Source: an uncultured Eubacteriales bacterium
GTDB taxonomy: Bacteria > Bacillota > Clostridia > Oscillospirales > Acutalibacteraceae
NCBI GenBank assembly: GCA_951801675.1
Contig: CATONX010000003.1
Span: 1 to 64,000, forward strand
DNA: 64,000 nt
Reading direction: 5' to 3'
Shown: piece after piece, positions 15,958-23,741 of the stretch
Layout of the letters: each line of letters opens with the position of its first letter
Position numbering within the stretch: the stretch's first letter is position 1
Made by a program: the position numbers and the translations under genes
Notes under the pieces: generated by a model
What the model was told of the DNA's origin: nothing
The model's input: only the letters and a program-made list of their open reading frames with translations
Database searches by the model: none

Positions 15958-17262
15958 ATGGGTATTATCAAAGCTGCAATCCATGCCGTGGGCGGCGCGC
16001 TGGCCGACCAGTGGCTGGAGGTTCTCGAACCGGATGAAATGGACGATTCCACCGTCTTTACCCGCGGGGTCACGGTGCGCAAGAACGACAAGCGGGGGCA
16101 AAACCGCAAGGGTACGGCGGACACCGTTTCCAACGGCTCCATTGTGCACGTCTATCCCAACCAGTTCATGCTGCTGGTGGACGGGGGCAAGGTGGTGGAT
16201 TTCACCGCCGAGGAAGGCTATTACCAGGTGGACAATTCCTCCATGCCTTCCTTGTTCAGCGGCTCGTTTGGGGACGCGCTCAAGGATTCCTTTGACCGCA
16301 TCCGCTTCGGCGGCGTCAACCCCACCGCGCAGAAGGTCTATTACATCAACCTGCAGGAGATCAAGGGCATCCGGTTTGGTACCCGTTCGCCCATCAATTA
16401 CTTTGACACCTTCTATAACGCGGAGCTTTTCCTGCGGGCCCACGGCACCTATTCCGTCAAAATCACCGATCCGCTTCGATTTTACGCCGAGGCTATCCCC
16501 CGCAACAAGGACCGGGTGAAGATCGACGACATCAACGAGCAGTATCTCGCCGAATTTTTGGAGGCCCTCCAGTCCGCCATCAACCAGATGTCGGTGGACG
16601 GGGTGCGCATTTCCTTTGTTTCCTCTAAAGGGCGGGAGCTGAGCAAATACATGTCCGCCATTCTCGACGAGGACTGGAACCGGATGCGCGGAATGGAAAT
16701 TCAGTCGGTGGGCATCGCCAGCATTTCCTATGACGAGGAGTCTCAGAAGCTTATCAACATGCGAAACCAGGGCGCCATGCTGGGCGACCCTACTGTGCGG
16801 GAAGGTTATGTCCAGGGTTCCATTGCCCGAGGTCTGGAAGCCGCCGGCTCCAATGCCAACGGAAGCATGGCGGGCTTTATGGGCATGGGTGTGGGCATGC
16901 AGGGAGCCGGCGGCTTTATGGGCGCCGCGTCCCAGACGAACCTGCAGCAGATGCAGGCCCAGCAGGCCGCACAGCAGGCGGCCAAGGAAACGGCGGTCAA
17001 CGGATGGACCTGCTCCTGCGGGGCGAAAAACACGGGAAAATTCTGTTCCCAGTGCGGCAAGCCGAAGCCGGAGCGGGACGAATGGGTATGCGCCTGCGGC
17101 GTGAAAAACACAGGAAAATTCTGTTCGGAATGCGGCAAACCCCGCCCGATGAGCGGGAAATTCCGCTGTGATAAATGCGGCTATGAGCCGGACCCCAGCA
17201 AACCGCTCCCTAAGTTCTGCCCGGAATGCGGCGACCCCTTCAATGAGGAAGACCGGGCGTAA
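15958..17262 (+). CDS. SPFH-domain protein with three C-terminal zinc ribbons (YdjI-like)
   Basis: Homolog of B. subtilis YdjI: N-terminal MGIIKAAIHAVGGALADQW, an SPFH/band 7-type domain over about residues 40-280, a Gly/Met/Gln-rich linker, then three zinc ribbons (CSCGAKNTGKFCSQCG, CACGVKNTGKFCSECG, CDKCGYEPD...FCPECG). SPFH proteins scaffold membrane microdomains and respond to envelope stress. ATG 15958 has GGAGG 8 bases upstream; the track start is 13 codons earlier without a site. 434 aa. First of three genes whose products share zinc ribbons or membrane segments. Confidence 0.88.
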   Translation: MGIIKAAIHAVGGALADQWLEVLEPDEMDDSTVFTRGVTVRKNDKRGQNRKGTADTVSNGSIVHVYPNQFMLLVDGGKVVDFTAEEGYYQVDNSSMPSLFSGSFGDALKDSFDRIRFGGVNPTAQKVYYINLQEIKGIRFGTRSPINYFDTFYNAELFLRAHGTYSVKITDPLRFYAEAIPRNKDRVKIDDINEQYLAEFLEALQSAINQMSVDGVRISFVSSKGRELSKYMSAILDEDWNRMRGMEIQSVGIASISYDEESQKLINMRNQGAMLGDPTVREGYVQGSIARGLEAAGSNANGSMAGFMGMGVGMQGAGGFMGAASQTNLQQMQAQQAAQQAAKETAVNGWTCSCGAKNTGKFCSQCGKPKPERDEWVCACGVKNTGKFCSECGKPRPMSGKFRCDKCGYEPDPSKPLPKFCPECGDPFNEEDRA

Positions 17263-17297
17263 CCATTCGTCATTTGGCTCCATAAGGAGGATCATTC

Positions 17298-18341
17298 ATG
17301 CCATCGGTTACCTATAAATGCCCCAACTGCGATGCGCCTCTTTTGTTTACGCCCGGTACCCAGGGCTTCTACTGTGACTTCTGCAAAAGCGCCTTTACCA
17401 AAGAGGAGCTGGACAGCAAGGCGGGCACCGAGACCCAGTCGGAAACCACCGCCCCAAAGGAAGAAGGGGGCCACGCGGTCTGCTATTCCTGCCCCAGCTG
17501 CGGCGCCCAGATCGTCACCGATGAAACCACCGCCGCAACCACTTGCTACTACTGCCACAATCCCGTCATCCTGTCGGGAAGGCTTCAGGGGGAGATGGAG
17601 CCGGACCTGGTGATTCCCTTTTCCATTGAAAGGGAAGAGGCCCAGGAGAGCTTCTCCAAGTGGCTCAAAAAGAAATGGTTCATTCCCACTGCGTTTCGGC
17701 AGGAGAGCCGGGTGGAGGAGCTTCGCGGCGTTTACTTCCCTTACTGGCTGGCGGACTGCAAGGTAGAAGGCGAGCTTCATGCCAACGCCACCAAGGTGAG
17801 CAGCTGGCGGGCGGGGGATTACGTGTATACGAAAACCCAGCGTTTCGCGGTGCGCCGGGCGGGATCGGTGCTGTTTGACAATCTGGTGAAAAACGCGCTC
17901 CAAAAGGCCAACCGGCAGCTGATCGAAGGGGTCCAGCCCTTTGAGATCGGAAAAACGCAGGTGTTTTCCCTGCCGTATCTCGCCGGGTTTCAGGCACAGG
18001 CGCGGGACATTGACGCCGCGCAGGTGATGCCCGAGATTGAAAGTGAAGCCAGGGAAGGGGCGCAGGCTTTGATGCGGGACACCATCGTGGGATATACCAC
18101 GGTGCAGACCGTGTCCAATTCCCTGCACCTGACCGATTCGCGTATGCGTTACGCGCTGTTCCCGGTCTGGACCTTGACCTATCGCAGCGCAAAAGGGGAA
18201 CTTTATTACTATGCCCTCAACGGGCAGACGGGAAATGTGTGCGGCAAGCTGCCGATTTCCTATGCAAAGCTGGGCATTCTCCTGGCCGCGGTGGCGGTAC
18301 CGGTGTTTCTGCTCGGGCTGTTGGGAGGGCTTTGGCTATGA
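17298..18341 (+). CDS. Zinc-ribbon membrane protein (YdjG-like)
   Basis: A 347-aa protein with two N-terminal zinc ribbons, CPNCDAPLLFTPGTQGFYCDFC and CPSCGAQIV...CYYCHNP, the pattern of B. subtilis YdjG. A large mixed domain with conserved aromatic segments (RGVYFPYWLADCKVEG, FPVWTLTYRSAKGELYYYALNGQTG) follows. One C-terminal membrane helix (ILLAAVAVPVFLLGLLGGLWL) ends the protein. No enzymatic motif was recognised. CATAAGGAGG precedes the ATG; the gene begins 35 bases after the SPFH gene and overlaps the next by ATGA. Confidence 0.85.
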   Translation: MPSVTYKCPNCDAPLLFTPGTQGFYCDFCKSAFTKEELDSKAGTETQSETTAPKEEGGHAVCYSCPSCGAQIVTDETTAATTCYYCHNPVILSGRLQGEMEPDLVIPFSIEREEAQESFSKWLKKKWFIPTAFRQESRVEELRGVYFPYWLADCKVEGELHANATKVSSWRAGDYVYTKTQRFAVRRAGSVLFDNLVKNALQKANRQLIEGVQPFEIGKTQVFSLPYLAGFQAQARDIDAAQVMPEIESEAREGAQALMRDTIVGYTTVQTVSNSLHLTDSRMRYALFPVWTLTYRSAKGELYYYALNGQTGNVCGKLPISYAKLGILLAAVAVPVFLLGLLGGLWL

Positions 18342-19135
18342 AGAAAGGGGTATTCCGCGCTTCTCTGTTGCTGATGCTTCTTCTTGCTCTGCTTCCCTGT
18401 ATGTCTGCTCTGGGAGCGGACGACCGACAGCGGGTCTTTGACGAGGCCGGGCTTCTGACCTCGTCCCAGGTAAACGCGCTTGAGCAGCGCATCGCCGAAA
18501 TCAGCGGCGACATCGACATGGATCTGGCCGTCGTCACCACCGATACCAATCCCAAATCGGCTGAGGATTATGCGGATGAATTTTATTATGACCATGGCAT
18601 CGGCTTCGGTGCCGATCAACGCGGCGCGCTGTTATTGATTGACATGGACAACCGGGAATACTACATTTATACCCAGGGCGCCATGATCAACGTGGTCACA
18701 GACCGCCGCCTAAACGACCTGCGCGCGCAGGTGAAGGACCGGCTGTCCGCCCAGGATTATGCGGGCGCGGCAGATGTGTTTTTAACCCGGATACACGGCT
18801 ACGCCGCGGGCGGGAAAGAATCCCGCTCCAATCCGGTAAGCCCGATGCGCCTTGTGATTTATACGGTTTGCGGCTTGGGTGTGGGTGCGATCGTCTGCCT
18901 GATTGTCCTGGCAAAGTATCGGTTTCATGGCAAAGGGTACCGGTATCCCTTCCGGGAAAACGGCACTCTGCGCCTTACCGGGAAAGAAGACGTCTTCCTC
19001 AACGAAACCATCAACCGGCGGTATTCTCCGCCGCCCCCGCCTCCTTCCTCGGGCGGCGGGTCTGGCGGGGGAAGGAGTACGACCCACACCGCCAGCAGCG
19101 GCCGCAGTCATGGCGGCGGAGGCGGAAAGTTTTAG
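18338..19135 (+). CDS. TPM domain protein (YdjH/YgcG-like)
   Basis: A 265-aa exported membrane protein: signal peptide (about 1-24), TPM domain (about 30-150) with RVFDEAGLLTSSQVNALEQRI and FGADQRGALLLIDMDNREYYI, one membrane helix near 170-190, and a Pro/Ser/Gly-rich tail ending GGGGGKF. TPM domains are linked to envelope quality control and phosphatase-like folds; the exact role is open. The ATG at 18338 overlaps the preceding stop as ATGA, so translation is coupled; the track start 33 codons upstream lies inside the previous gene and is rejected. Confidence 0.88.
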   Translation: MKKGVFRASLLLMLLLALLPCMSALGADDRQRVFDEAGLLTSSQVNALEQRIAEISGDIDMDLAVVTTDTNPKSAEDYADEFYYDHGIGFGADQRGALLLIDMDNREYYIYTQGAMINVVTDRRLNDLRAQVKDRLSAQDYAGAADVFLTRIHGYAAGGKESRSNPVSPMRLVIYTVCGLGVGAIVCLIVLAKYRFHGKGYRYPFRENGTLRLTGKEDVFLNETINRRYSPPPPPPSSGGGSGGGRSTTHTASSGRSHGGGGGKF

Positions 19136-19162
19136 AATACCGCCGCTCATCCAGAGCAAAAG

Positions 19163-19194
19163 GAAGGCCGGGAACCATTTGGTTCCCGGCCTTC
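19163..19194. terminator. Bidirectional hairpin between convergent genes
   Basis: GAAGGCCGGGAACC-ATTT-GGTTCCCGGCCTTC, a perfect 14-bp stem, with only short T tracts on either side. Confidence 0.6.
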
Positions 19195-19215
19195 TCGGCG
19201 TCGTTTGTGTTCGAA

Positions 19216-20388
19216 CTAGGAATGGGATTCTCCCAGGCAGCCGGCTAGAATATCCATGGCTTTCTCCACCAGCGTTCGGGGACAGGCCAGATTGATGCGC
19301 ACAAAGCCTTCGCCGTTTGCCACGAATTCGTCCCCAAACTCGATAAAGAGCCCCGCCCTGGAAATGCACTCCTTGAGCTGCCGGTCGGTGAGACCAAAAC
19401 CGCGCAGGTCAATCCAGGCAAGATAAGTCCCCTGACCGATGGAAAATCTCGCTTTGGGCAGATCGTCGCGCAAACGCCGTTTGACCAGGGCAAAATTTTC
19501 GTCCACATATTCGTTCATCTGCGCCACCCAATCGTCGCACTGCGTGTACGCTGCCTTGCAGGCGGCGATGGACAGCGGGTTTGGAAACCCGCAGGCCTGC
19601 ATGCCCCGCCATTCCCTGGCGAGGGCTTTGTCCGCCACCACCAGGTTTGCCAGCTGGTTGCCCGCCAAGTTAAAGGTCTTGCTGGGAGAGGTGCAGGTGA
19701 TGATCCGTGTTTCCTCGGGGTAGAGCTTTGCCAAGGGAATGTGGGTTTCCCCTTTGCGCACAATGTCGCTGTGGATTTCATCGCATACCATGAACACCCC
19801 GTTTGCAAAGCACAGCTGGGCCACCCGCCGCAGCTCCTCCTCCCGCCAGACCCGGCCGGTGGGATTGTGGGGGCTGCAAAAGAAGAAAAGGGTGTTGCGC
19901 GGGTCCTTTGCCTTTCGCTCCAAGTCCTCATAGTCGATGGTATAGGTCCCGTCTTCGTAGAGAAGGGGAGAGTAGACCGGAGTGCGGCCGAAGCGCTTGA
20001 TGGTGTCGTCAAAGGGGTGATAGGCCGGGGTGTTGAGAAGGACGCCGTCGCCGGGCTTCGTCAGCCGCTCCACCGCCGTATGCATGGCGCTTGCCACCCC
20101 AGAGCTGAACACAATGCTATCCGCATCCACCCGCCAGCCGTGCCGCCGCCAAAGCCACCCGGTCACAATCTCAAAATACCCCGGATCCAGCAGCATGCTG
20201 TACCCCAAAATCCGCCGGTCCAGCCGCTCTCTCATGGCGTCGAGCACCGGTTGCGGGCAGGCGAAATCCATGTCCGCCACCCACATGGGCAGGTATTCGT
20301 CCGGAAGATACGGGTTCATCATCGGGCCGCCGTCGTATTTAAGGCTGTCGGTTCCCTTGCGGTCGATAATTTCGTCAAAGTTAACCAT
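19216..20388 (-). CDS. PatB/MalY-type PLP aminotransferase (C-S lyase)
   Basis: Fold-type I PLP enzyme of the MalY/PatB group, which cleave cystathionine or cysteine conjugates to give homocysteine or thiols, pyruvate and ammonia. The N terminus ends in LPMWVADMDFACPQPVLDAM, a signature of this group. The PLP lysine is in TSPSKTFNLAGNQ and the phosphate-binding YHPFDDTI and CSPHNPTGRVW segments are present. I start at ATG 20388 (MVNFDEIIDRKGT), giving 390 aa like B. subtilis PatB; the upstream track start is a TTG without support. It is not in an evident methionine operon. Confidence 0.9.
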   Translation of the reverse strand: MVNFDEIIDRKGTDSLKYDGGPMMNPYLPDEYLPMWVADMDFACPQPVLDAMRERLDRRILGYSMLLDPGYFEIVTGWLWRRHGWRVDADSIVFSSGVASAMHTAVERLTKPGDGVLLNTPAYHPFDDTIKRFGRTPVYSPLLYEDGTYTIDYEDLERKAKDPRNTLFFFCSPHNPTGRVWREEELRRVAQLCFANGVFMVCDEIHSDIVRKGETHIPLAKLYPEETRIITCTSPSKTFNLAGNQLANLVVADKALAREWRGMQACGFPNPLSIAACKAAYTQCDDWVAQMNEYVDENFALVKRRLRDDLPKARFSIGQGTYLAWIDLRGFGLTDRQLKECISRAGLFIEFGDEFVANGEGFVRINLACPRTLVEKAMDILAGCLGESHS

Positions 20389-20427
20389 GAACGTGTTTGC
20401 TCCTTTCCCACGCCTTTTCAATAGAGA

Positions 20428-21204
20428 TTAGTCCCACCAGAAGTACCATACGGTGGATTTGGTCAGAGAATCGGCCAGCTTTCCCACGCTGCCGTCCTCT
20501 TCACACTGCTCCACCCGGTCCGGGCAAAAGGCGTACTGCTCCAGCGCAAGTTCCTGGGCGGCATTTGGGTCCGCCACCGGCGCAGGCAGCAGGAACTCCA
20601 GCTCGTCGTGGCTGATACAGGCAGGGACCGCCCCGAAATGTTCCTGCCACCGTTTGGCTACCGCCATCAGCGCGGGCGTGTCGGGGCAGTCGTTCCAGTT
20701 GCCCATGGGCAGCCAGGCGAACACCTGCCAGGCCTTGTCGGTGGGGACCTTTGCCAGAATCACCTCATCCGTGAAAGAAGTCTCGTAATTCCAATAGGCG
20801 GAAAACCGGTCGTTTGGTTCGCCCCCGGTCCTCTCACCGAGCACGTCGTCCCAGGAAAATCCGTCCTCCTGGGCCTCCTCCCGGCGCTGCGTCTCCCATT
20901 CCCCTAGGCAGTCCTTTCCTTCGGGCAGAGCTTCGCTTAAAAGCCGGGCCCGATAGGCACGCACAGCGGACAGCGTAAAGTCCGGCTCGTTTTCCTCGTC
21001 CGCGTTCATAACCAGGCATTCCATCAGCGTATCGTCCACCTTCACGAGCACCGGGGTAAACCCTTCCCGCAGCCCCTCCTGCCGGGCATCCTCATAGGCA
21101 GCCAGGAGCGGGTCATCGTCCTCCATGGGGGCGAACACCTTGCAAGGGCAGTCGAAATACCGCATCATCTCTTTGGCAAGAGCACTGGGTTGATAGTCGG
21201 TCAT
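20428..21204 (-). CDS. DUF4253 domain-containing protein
   Basis: A 258-aa soluble acidic protein. The C-terminal half carries the DUF4253 pattern: DKAWQVFAWLPMGNWNDCPDTPALMAVAKRWQEHFGAVPACISHDELEF, followed by ELALEQYAFCPDRVEQ. Proteins with this domain have no established activity, and some are linked to polymorphic-toxin immunity. No toxin gene is seen nearby, so that role is not supported here. AAAGGATGGAACCCA precedes the ATG. It lies 39 bases upstream of the patB-like gene and may share its transcript. Confidence 0.8.
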   Translation of the reverse strand: MTDYQPSALAKEMMRYFDCPCKVFAPMEDDDPLLAAYEDARQEGLREGFTPVLVKVDDTLMECLVMNADEENEPDFTLSAVRAYRARLLSEALPEGKDCLGEWETQRREEAQEDGFSWDDVLGERTGGEPNDRFSAYWNYETSFTDEVILAKVPTDKAWQVFAWLPMGNWNDCPDTPALMAVAKRWQEHFGAVPACISHDELEFLLPAPVADPNAAQELALEQYAFCPDRVEQCEEDGSVGKLADSLTKSTVWYFWWD

Positions 21205-21266
21205 TGGGTTCCATCCTTTCTAAGTACATCCGGTTTTGCACGGCAGCGCACAGGGAAGCGGCGCCG

Positions 21267-21989
21267 CTATTCCGATCCGGGCTTTCCCAAAATCTCGTCT
21301 TTTGCTGGAAGAACATCACAGACGGTAAGCCGTCCATCCGCTGCAGTAAAATGCACCTCTACCCCGGCGAACTCCATTTTGTATATCCGCCCGGGTGTAT
21401 CCTGATAGCCGGGACGTGGGTCTTGGGCCAGCACGTGTAACAGGGCATCCCGGCGGCTCGGGTGAACGCGTTCGAGCAGCTCGGGCGGGACATCCACCTG
21501 CAGCACATCTTCTTTGGAAGAAAAGGCAAAGCCGCCTGTGGCCTGGGGATGGGCGTCGGTGTAGGCGAGGTAAGGCTTGATGTCGAAGATGGGGGTGCCG
21601 TCCATCAAATCCGCGCCCAACACGTGCAGCACAGGGCCCAGCTTTCTGTCTATCGCGATTTCCCGAAGCTGTACCGAAGACAAGCCGATGGGGTTGGGCC
21701 GGAAGGGCGAACGGGTGGCGAATACGCCCATGCGCGTGTTGCCGCCCAGGCGGGGCGGACGCACGGTGGGAGACCAGCCGTCCCGCACCGCTGCGGAAAA
21801 CTGCCACAGCAGCCAAATGTGGGAATACCCCTCCAGGCCGCGCAGGGCGTCGGGATTGCGGTAGTCCGGCTCAAATACGATGGTGGACGCCAGAGCGTCA
21901 ACCAAACCGCTTTGGCGGGGAATGCCGAATTTCGAGGGGAAATCGCTGTGAATGTGGGCGATGACTCGCATCTCAACCGGTTGCAGCAT
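21267..21989 (-). CDS. trmO: tRNA (N6-threonylcarbamoyladenosine(37)-N6)-methyltransferase TrmO
   Basis: SAM-dependent enzyme of the TsaA/YaeB family that methylates t6A37 in ANN-decoding tRNAs. The family motifs are FGIPRQSGLVDALASTIVFEP near the N terminus, LEGYSHIWLLWQF, and TRMGVFATRSPFRPNPIGLSSVQL (the SAM and active-site region); the C-terminal part has DPRPGYQ. ATG 21989 follows GGAGGTGAAACA; the longer track ORF extends into the promoter and is rejected. 240 aa. It is divergent from mscL and has its own promoter. Confidence 0.93.
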   Translation of the reverse strand: MLQPVEMRVIAHIHSDFPSKFGIPRQSGLVDALASTIVFEPDYRNPDALRGLEGYSHIWLLWQFSAAVRDGWSPTVRPPRLGGNTRMGVFATRSPFRPNPIGLSSVQLREIAIDRKLGPVLHVLGADLMDGTPIFDIKPYLAYTDAHPQATGGFAFSSKEDVLQVDVPPELLERVHPSRRDALLHVLAQDPRPGYQDTPGRIYKMEFAGVEVHFTAADGRLTVCDVLPAKDEILGKPGSE

Positions 21990-22020
21990 TGTTTCACCTC
22001 CAATTTCATCGATATCTTTC

Positions 22021-22049
22021 AGTATAAAAGGAGAGTAGGCGGCGGTCAA
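22021..22049 (-). promoter_or_regulatory. Sigma-A promoter of trmO
   Basis: Minus strand TTGACC, 17-base spacer and TATACT, about 30 bases before the ATG. Confidence 0.7.
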
Positions 22050-22128
22050 GCCCGGGTACGTATAGAGCCTCAAGCTCGTTCCAATGGGACAAACAAAGAA
22101 TTTCCTCACGGAAAAGGCACATTGTTTG

Positions 22129-22157
22129 TTGAAAAAGCGCGAAAAATGTGCTATGTT
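22129..22157 (+). promoter_or_regulatory. Promoter of mscL
   Basis: TTGAAA, 17-base spacer and TATGTT, 36 bases before the GTG start. Confidence 0.55.
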
Positions 22158-22192
22158 GAAATCAAAGAACATAAGAAAAAGGAGAGAATGAT

Positions 22193-22606
22193 GTGAAAAA
22201 GTTTATCGAAGAGTTTAAAACCTTTGCTTTGCGCGGCAACATGATGGATATGGCGGTCGGTATTCTCATCGGCGGCGCTTTTTCCGGAATCGTTACGTCC
22301 TTGACCGATAATTTTATCACGCCGGTTTTGAAGTTCATTACCGGAGCGGAAACCTACAATTTGCAGGATGTGGCGGGCTTCGCCTCGTCGTTTGTGTCTG
22401 CTCTGGTGAATTTCTTTATTATGGCGCTGGTGCTCTTCTGCCTGCTCAAAGTCATCAATAAGCTTTTGAAGCTGGGCCGGAAAAAGGAAGAGGCTGCGGC
22501 ACCGGTCACCAAAAAGTGTCCGTATTGCATGAGCGAAATTGCCATCGAAGCGACGCGCTGCCCTCACTGCACGTCTAAACTGCAGATGGAAGTGGAGAAA
22601 GAGTAA
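22193..22606 (+). CDS. mscL: Large-conductance mechanosensitive channel MscL with C-terminal zinc ribbon
   Basis: Pentameric tension-gated channel that releases solutes on hypo-osmotic shock. The N-terminal half is typical MscL: MKKFIEEFKTFALRGNMMDMAVGILIGGAFSGIVTSL (N-helix and TM1), a short periplasmic loop, then TM2 FFIMALVLFCLLKVINKL. The usual C-terminal helical bundle is followed by a zinc ribbon CPYCMSEIAIEATRCPHC in place of a plain charged tail. The start is GTG, 8 bases after AGGAG; an ATGATG just before is out of frame. 137 aa. A terminator follows directly, so it is monocistronic. Confidence 0.95.
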   Translation: MKKFIEEFKTFALRGNMMDMAVGILIGGAFSGIVTSLTDNFITPVLKFITGAETYNLQDVAGFASSFVSALVNFFIMALVLFCLLKVINKLLKLGRKKEEAAAPVTKKCPYCMSEIAIEATRCPHCTSKLQMEVEKE

Positions 22607-22623
22607 GCCGGTTTTGGCGGTTG

Positions 22624-22664
22624 AAAGAAAGAGCCCGGTCATTTGACCGGGCTCTCTTTCTTTA
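22624..22664 (+). terminator. Terminator of mscL
   Basis: AAAGAAAGAGCCCGGTC-ATTT-GACCGGGCTCTCTTTCTTT, a long near-perfect stem with T-rich end. Confidence 0.85.
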
Positions 22665-22720
22665 CTTATAGACATAATCCATTGTCATAGCTTACGCGTG
22701 CCGAGCCGGCTTGACTTTTA

Positions 22721-22924
22721 TCAGGTTTCCGGGATAAACGCAGCGATATCTTCCAGCTTGCAGTCCAAAGCAATGCAGATTTTATTCAAAGTTTTGGTCT
22801 CCACATTTTCGTTGGCTTTCAGCCGCCTGATGGTTTTGCTGTCGATCCCGCATTTTTCGCGCAGCTAATAAGTGGAAACGTTCTTTTCCTTCATAACATC
22901 CCACAGCTTATTAAAAACGATCAT
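22721..22924 (-). pseudogene. XRE-type HTH gene with in-frame amber stop
   Basis: Not in the ORF track. From ATG 22924 (after GTGGGAG) the frame reads MIVFNKLWDVMKEKNVSTY, a TAG at 22865-22867, then LREKCGIDSKTIRRLKANEN, VETKTLNKICIALDCKLEDI and a normal stop, 67 codons in all. This is the layout of short Cro/C1-type HTH proteins, with the TAG probably replacing a CAG (Gln) in the STYQLRE position. The rest of the frame is intact, so the mutation looks recent. It belongs to the decaying islet next to tRNA-Leu. Confidence 0.75.
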
Positions 22925-22938
22925 ATGACACTCCCACC

Positions 22939-22966
22939 TTGACATTTGCTATTAAGGGGATATAAT
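22939..22966 (+). promoter_or_regulatory. Consensus-like plus-strand promoter in the HTH islet
   Basis: TTGACA, 16-base spacer and TATAAT. The -10 lies inside the palindrome-like GGGGATATAATCCCC (22956-22970), a possible operator. No plus-strand ORF follows for more than 700 bases; the first transcribed stretch can fold into hairpins. Confidence 0.5.
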
Positions 22967-23057
22967 CCCCATCTGCGCTTGTCAGAGGCATCCTGCAATC
23001 CGACTGCGTCCAGCGTTACGCTGGTGCATGGATTGCACCAAAAGTCGAACCGATCTG

Positions 23058-23302
23058 TTATTCCAATAAAAAGTCTGCACTTACGCAAAATAGTTCCGAA
23101 AAAGCTTTCAGTTCAATATCGGTAACATATCTCTCGCCATTTTCAATTCTCTTGATTGCGGTCTTATCCATGTCAATCCCTTTTATCTGCATTTTTTCCG
23201 CAAGCAATCTCTGTGATGTTTTTTCGGGTAAATTTTTTCTCAATGCAGCGATCTTTTTACCACACAAATTCGGGTGCCGTCACTTGCTTTGTGCTTAAAC
23301 AT
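23058..23302 (-). pseudogene. XRE family HTH regulator, probably frameshifted
   Basis: The track shows 69 codons from a TTG (CGKKIAALRKNLPEKTSQRLLAEKMQ...IKRIENGERYVTDIELKAFSELFCVSADFLLE), a clear Cro/C1-type HTH. Just upstream in another frame is ATG 23302 with GGAG six bases before it, reading MFKHKASDGTR before losing the frame. Restoring one base near 23268 would give MFKHKASDGTRNLCGKKIAALRK, the usual family N terminus. So I read it as a single gene of about 81 aa with a one-base deletion. The alternative is a functional protein from the TTG, which lacks a good ribosome binding site. Confidence 0.6.
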
Positions 23303-23341
23303 GCCATTCTCCGTATCATCCATATGAGTATTTGCAAGTAC

Positions 23342-23377
23342 AAAAAATCACGCACTTATTACCATGCGCGATTTTTC
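23342..23377 (-). terminator. Hairpin after the RHH gene
   Basis: AAAAATCACGCA and TGCGCGATTTTT form an imperfect stem with one mismatch, ending in T residues on both strands; it lies 44 bases beyond the RHH stop. Confidence 0.55.
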
Positions 23378-23420
23378 CGAGAGGATTTGCCTCGGTGCGT
23401 CGATAGCACTCAAATCCAAA

Positions 23421-23618
23421 TTATTTTCTATATTTCAGCCTGTCTGTTTCAGACAACACGATTTCGCCTTTTTCCGACTCGAATTCCTCGATGCAATTCT
23501 GTGCAAGGTATTCCAATTGTGCATTTAAAGAGCGATGATTCTTCTTTGCAATATAAGTGATTTTTAAAAGCATATCCTCTGTAAAACGAATCCCCGTTTG
23601 AATTTTCTCAGTAGCCAC
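23421..23618 (-). CDS. Arc-like ribbon-helix-helix DNA-binding protein
   Basis: A 65-aa protein starting at GTG (MATEKIQTGIRFTEDMLLKITYIAKKNHRSLNAQLEYLAQNCIEEFE). The pattern, a short beta strand (QTGIRFT) followed by two helices with RSLNAQLEYL, is that of Arc-type RHH repressors seen in mobile elements and antitoxins. GAGGTG lies 5 bases before the GTG. Two copies of a palindromic decamer lie upstream in inverted orientation and could be its operators. It sits in the AT-rich islet with two broken HTH genes; this one looks intact. No toxin-like partner was recognised. Confidence 0.75.
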   Translation of the reverse strand: MATEKIQTGIRFTEDMLLKITYIAKKNHRSLNAQLEYLAQNCIEEFESEKGEIVLSETDRLKYRK

Positions 23619-23636
23619 AAAAACACCTCATTATCA

Positions 23637-23695
23637 ATATGATAACATTTTAATGGCTATTAACTTGCGCTGATACAAACACTATGTTATCATAT
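23637..23695. repeat. Perfect 12-bp inverted repeat between RHH gene and 23742 ORF
   Basis: ATATGATAACAT at 23637-23648 and its exact complement ATGTTATCATAT at 23684-23695, 35 bases apart. Each half is itself close to palindromic, so the pair looks like two operator sites for a dimeric regulator such as the adjacent RHH protein. Confidence 0.7.
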
Positions 23696-23741
23696 GCGAG
23701 GATATTCTATTTATACGAAAGAAAAGATAGGAAATGAATAG

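Noticed and set aside
15874-17295. 473-codon minus-strand ORF opposite the SPFH gene
   Set aside because: Long only because of G+C-rich codon bias; the plus-strand zinc ribbons and SPFH domain are real.
20428-21204. DUF4253 protein as immunity protein of a toxin system
   Set aside because: No toxin-like or secretion gene nearby; the domain link alone is not evidence.
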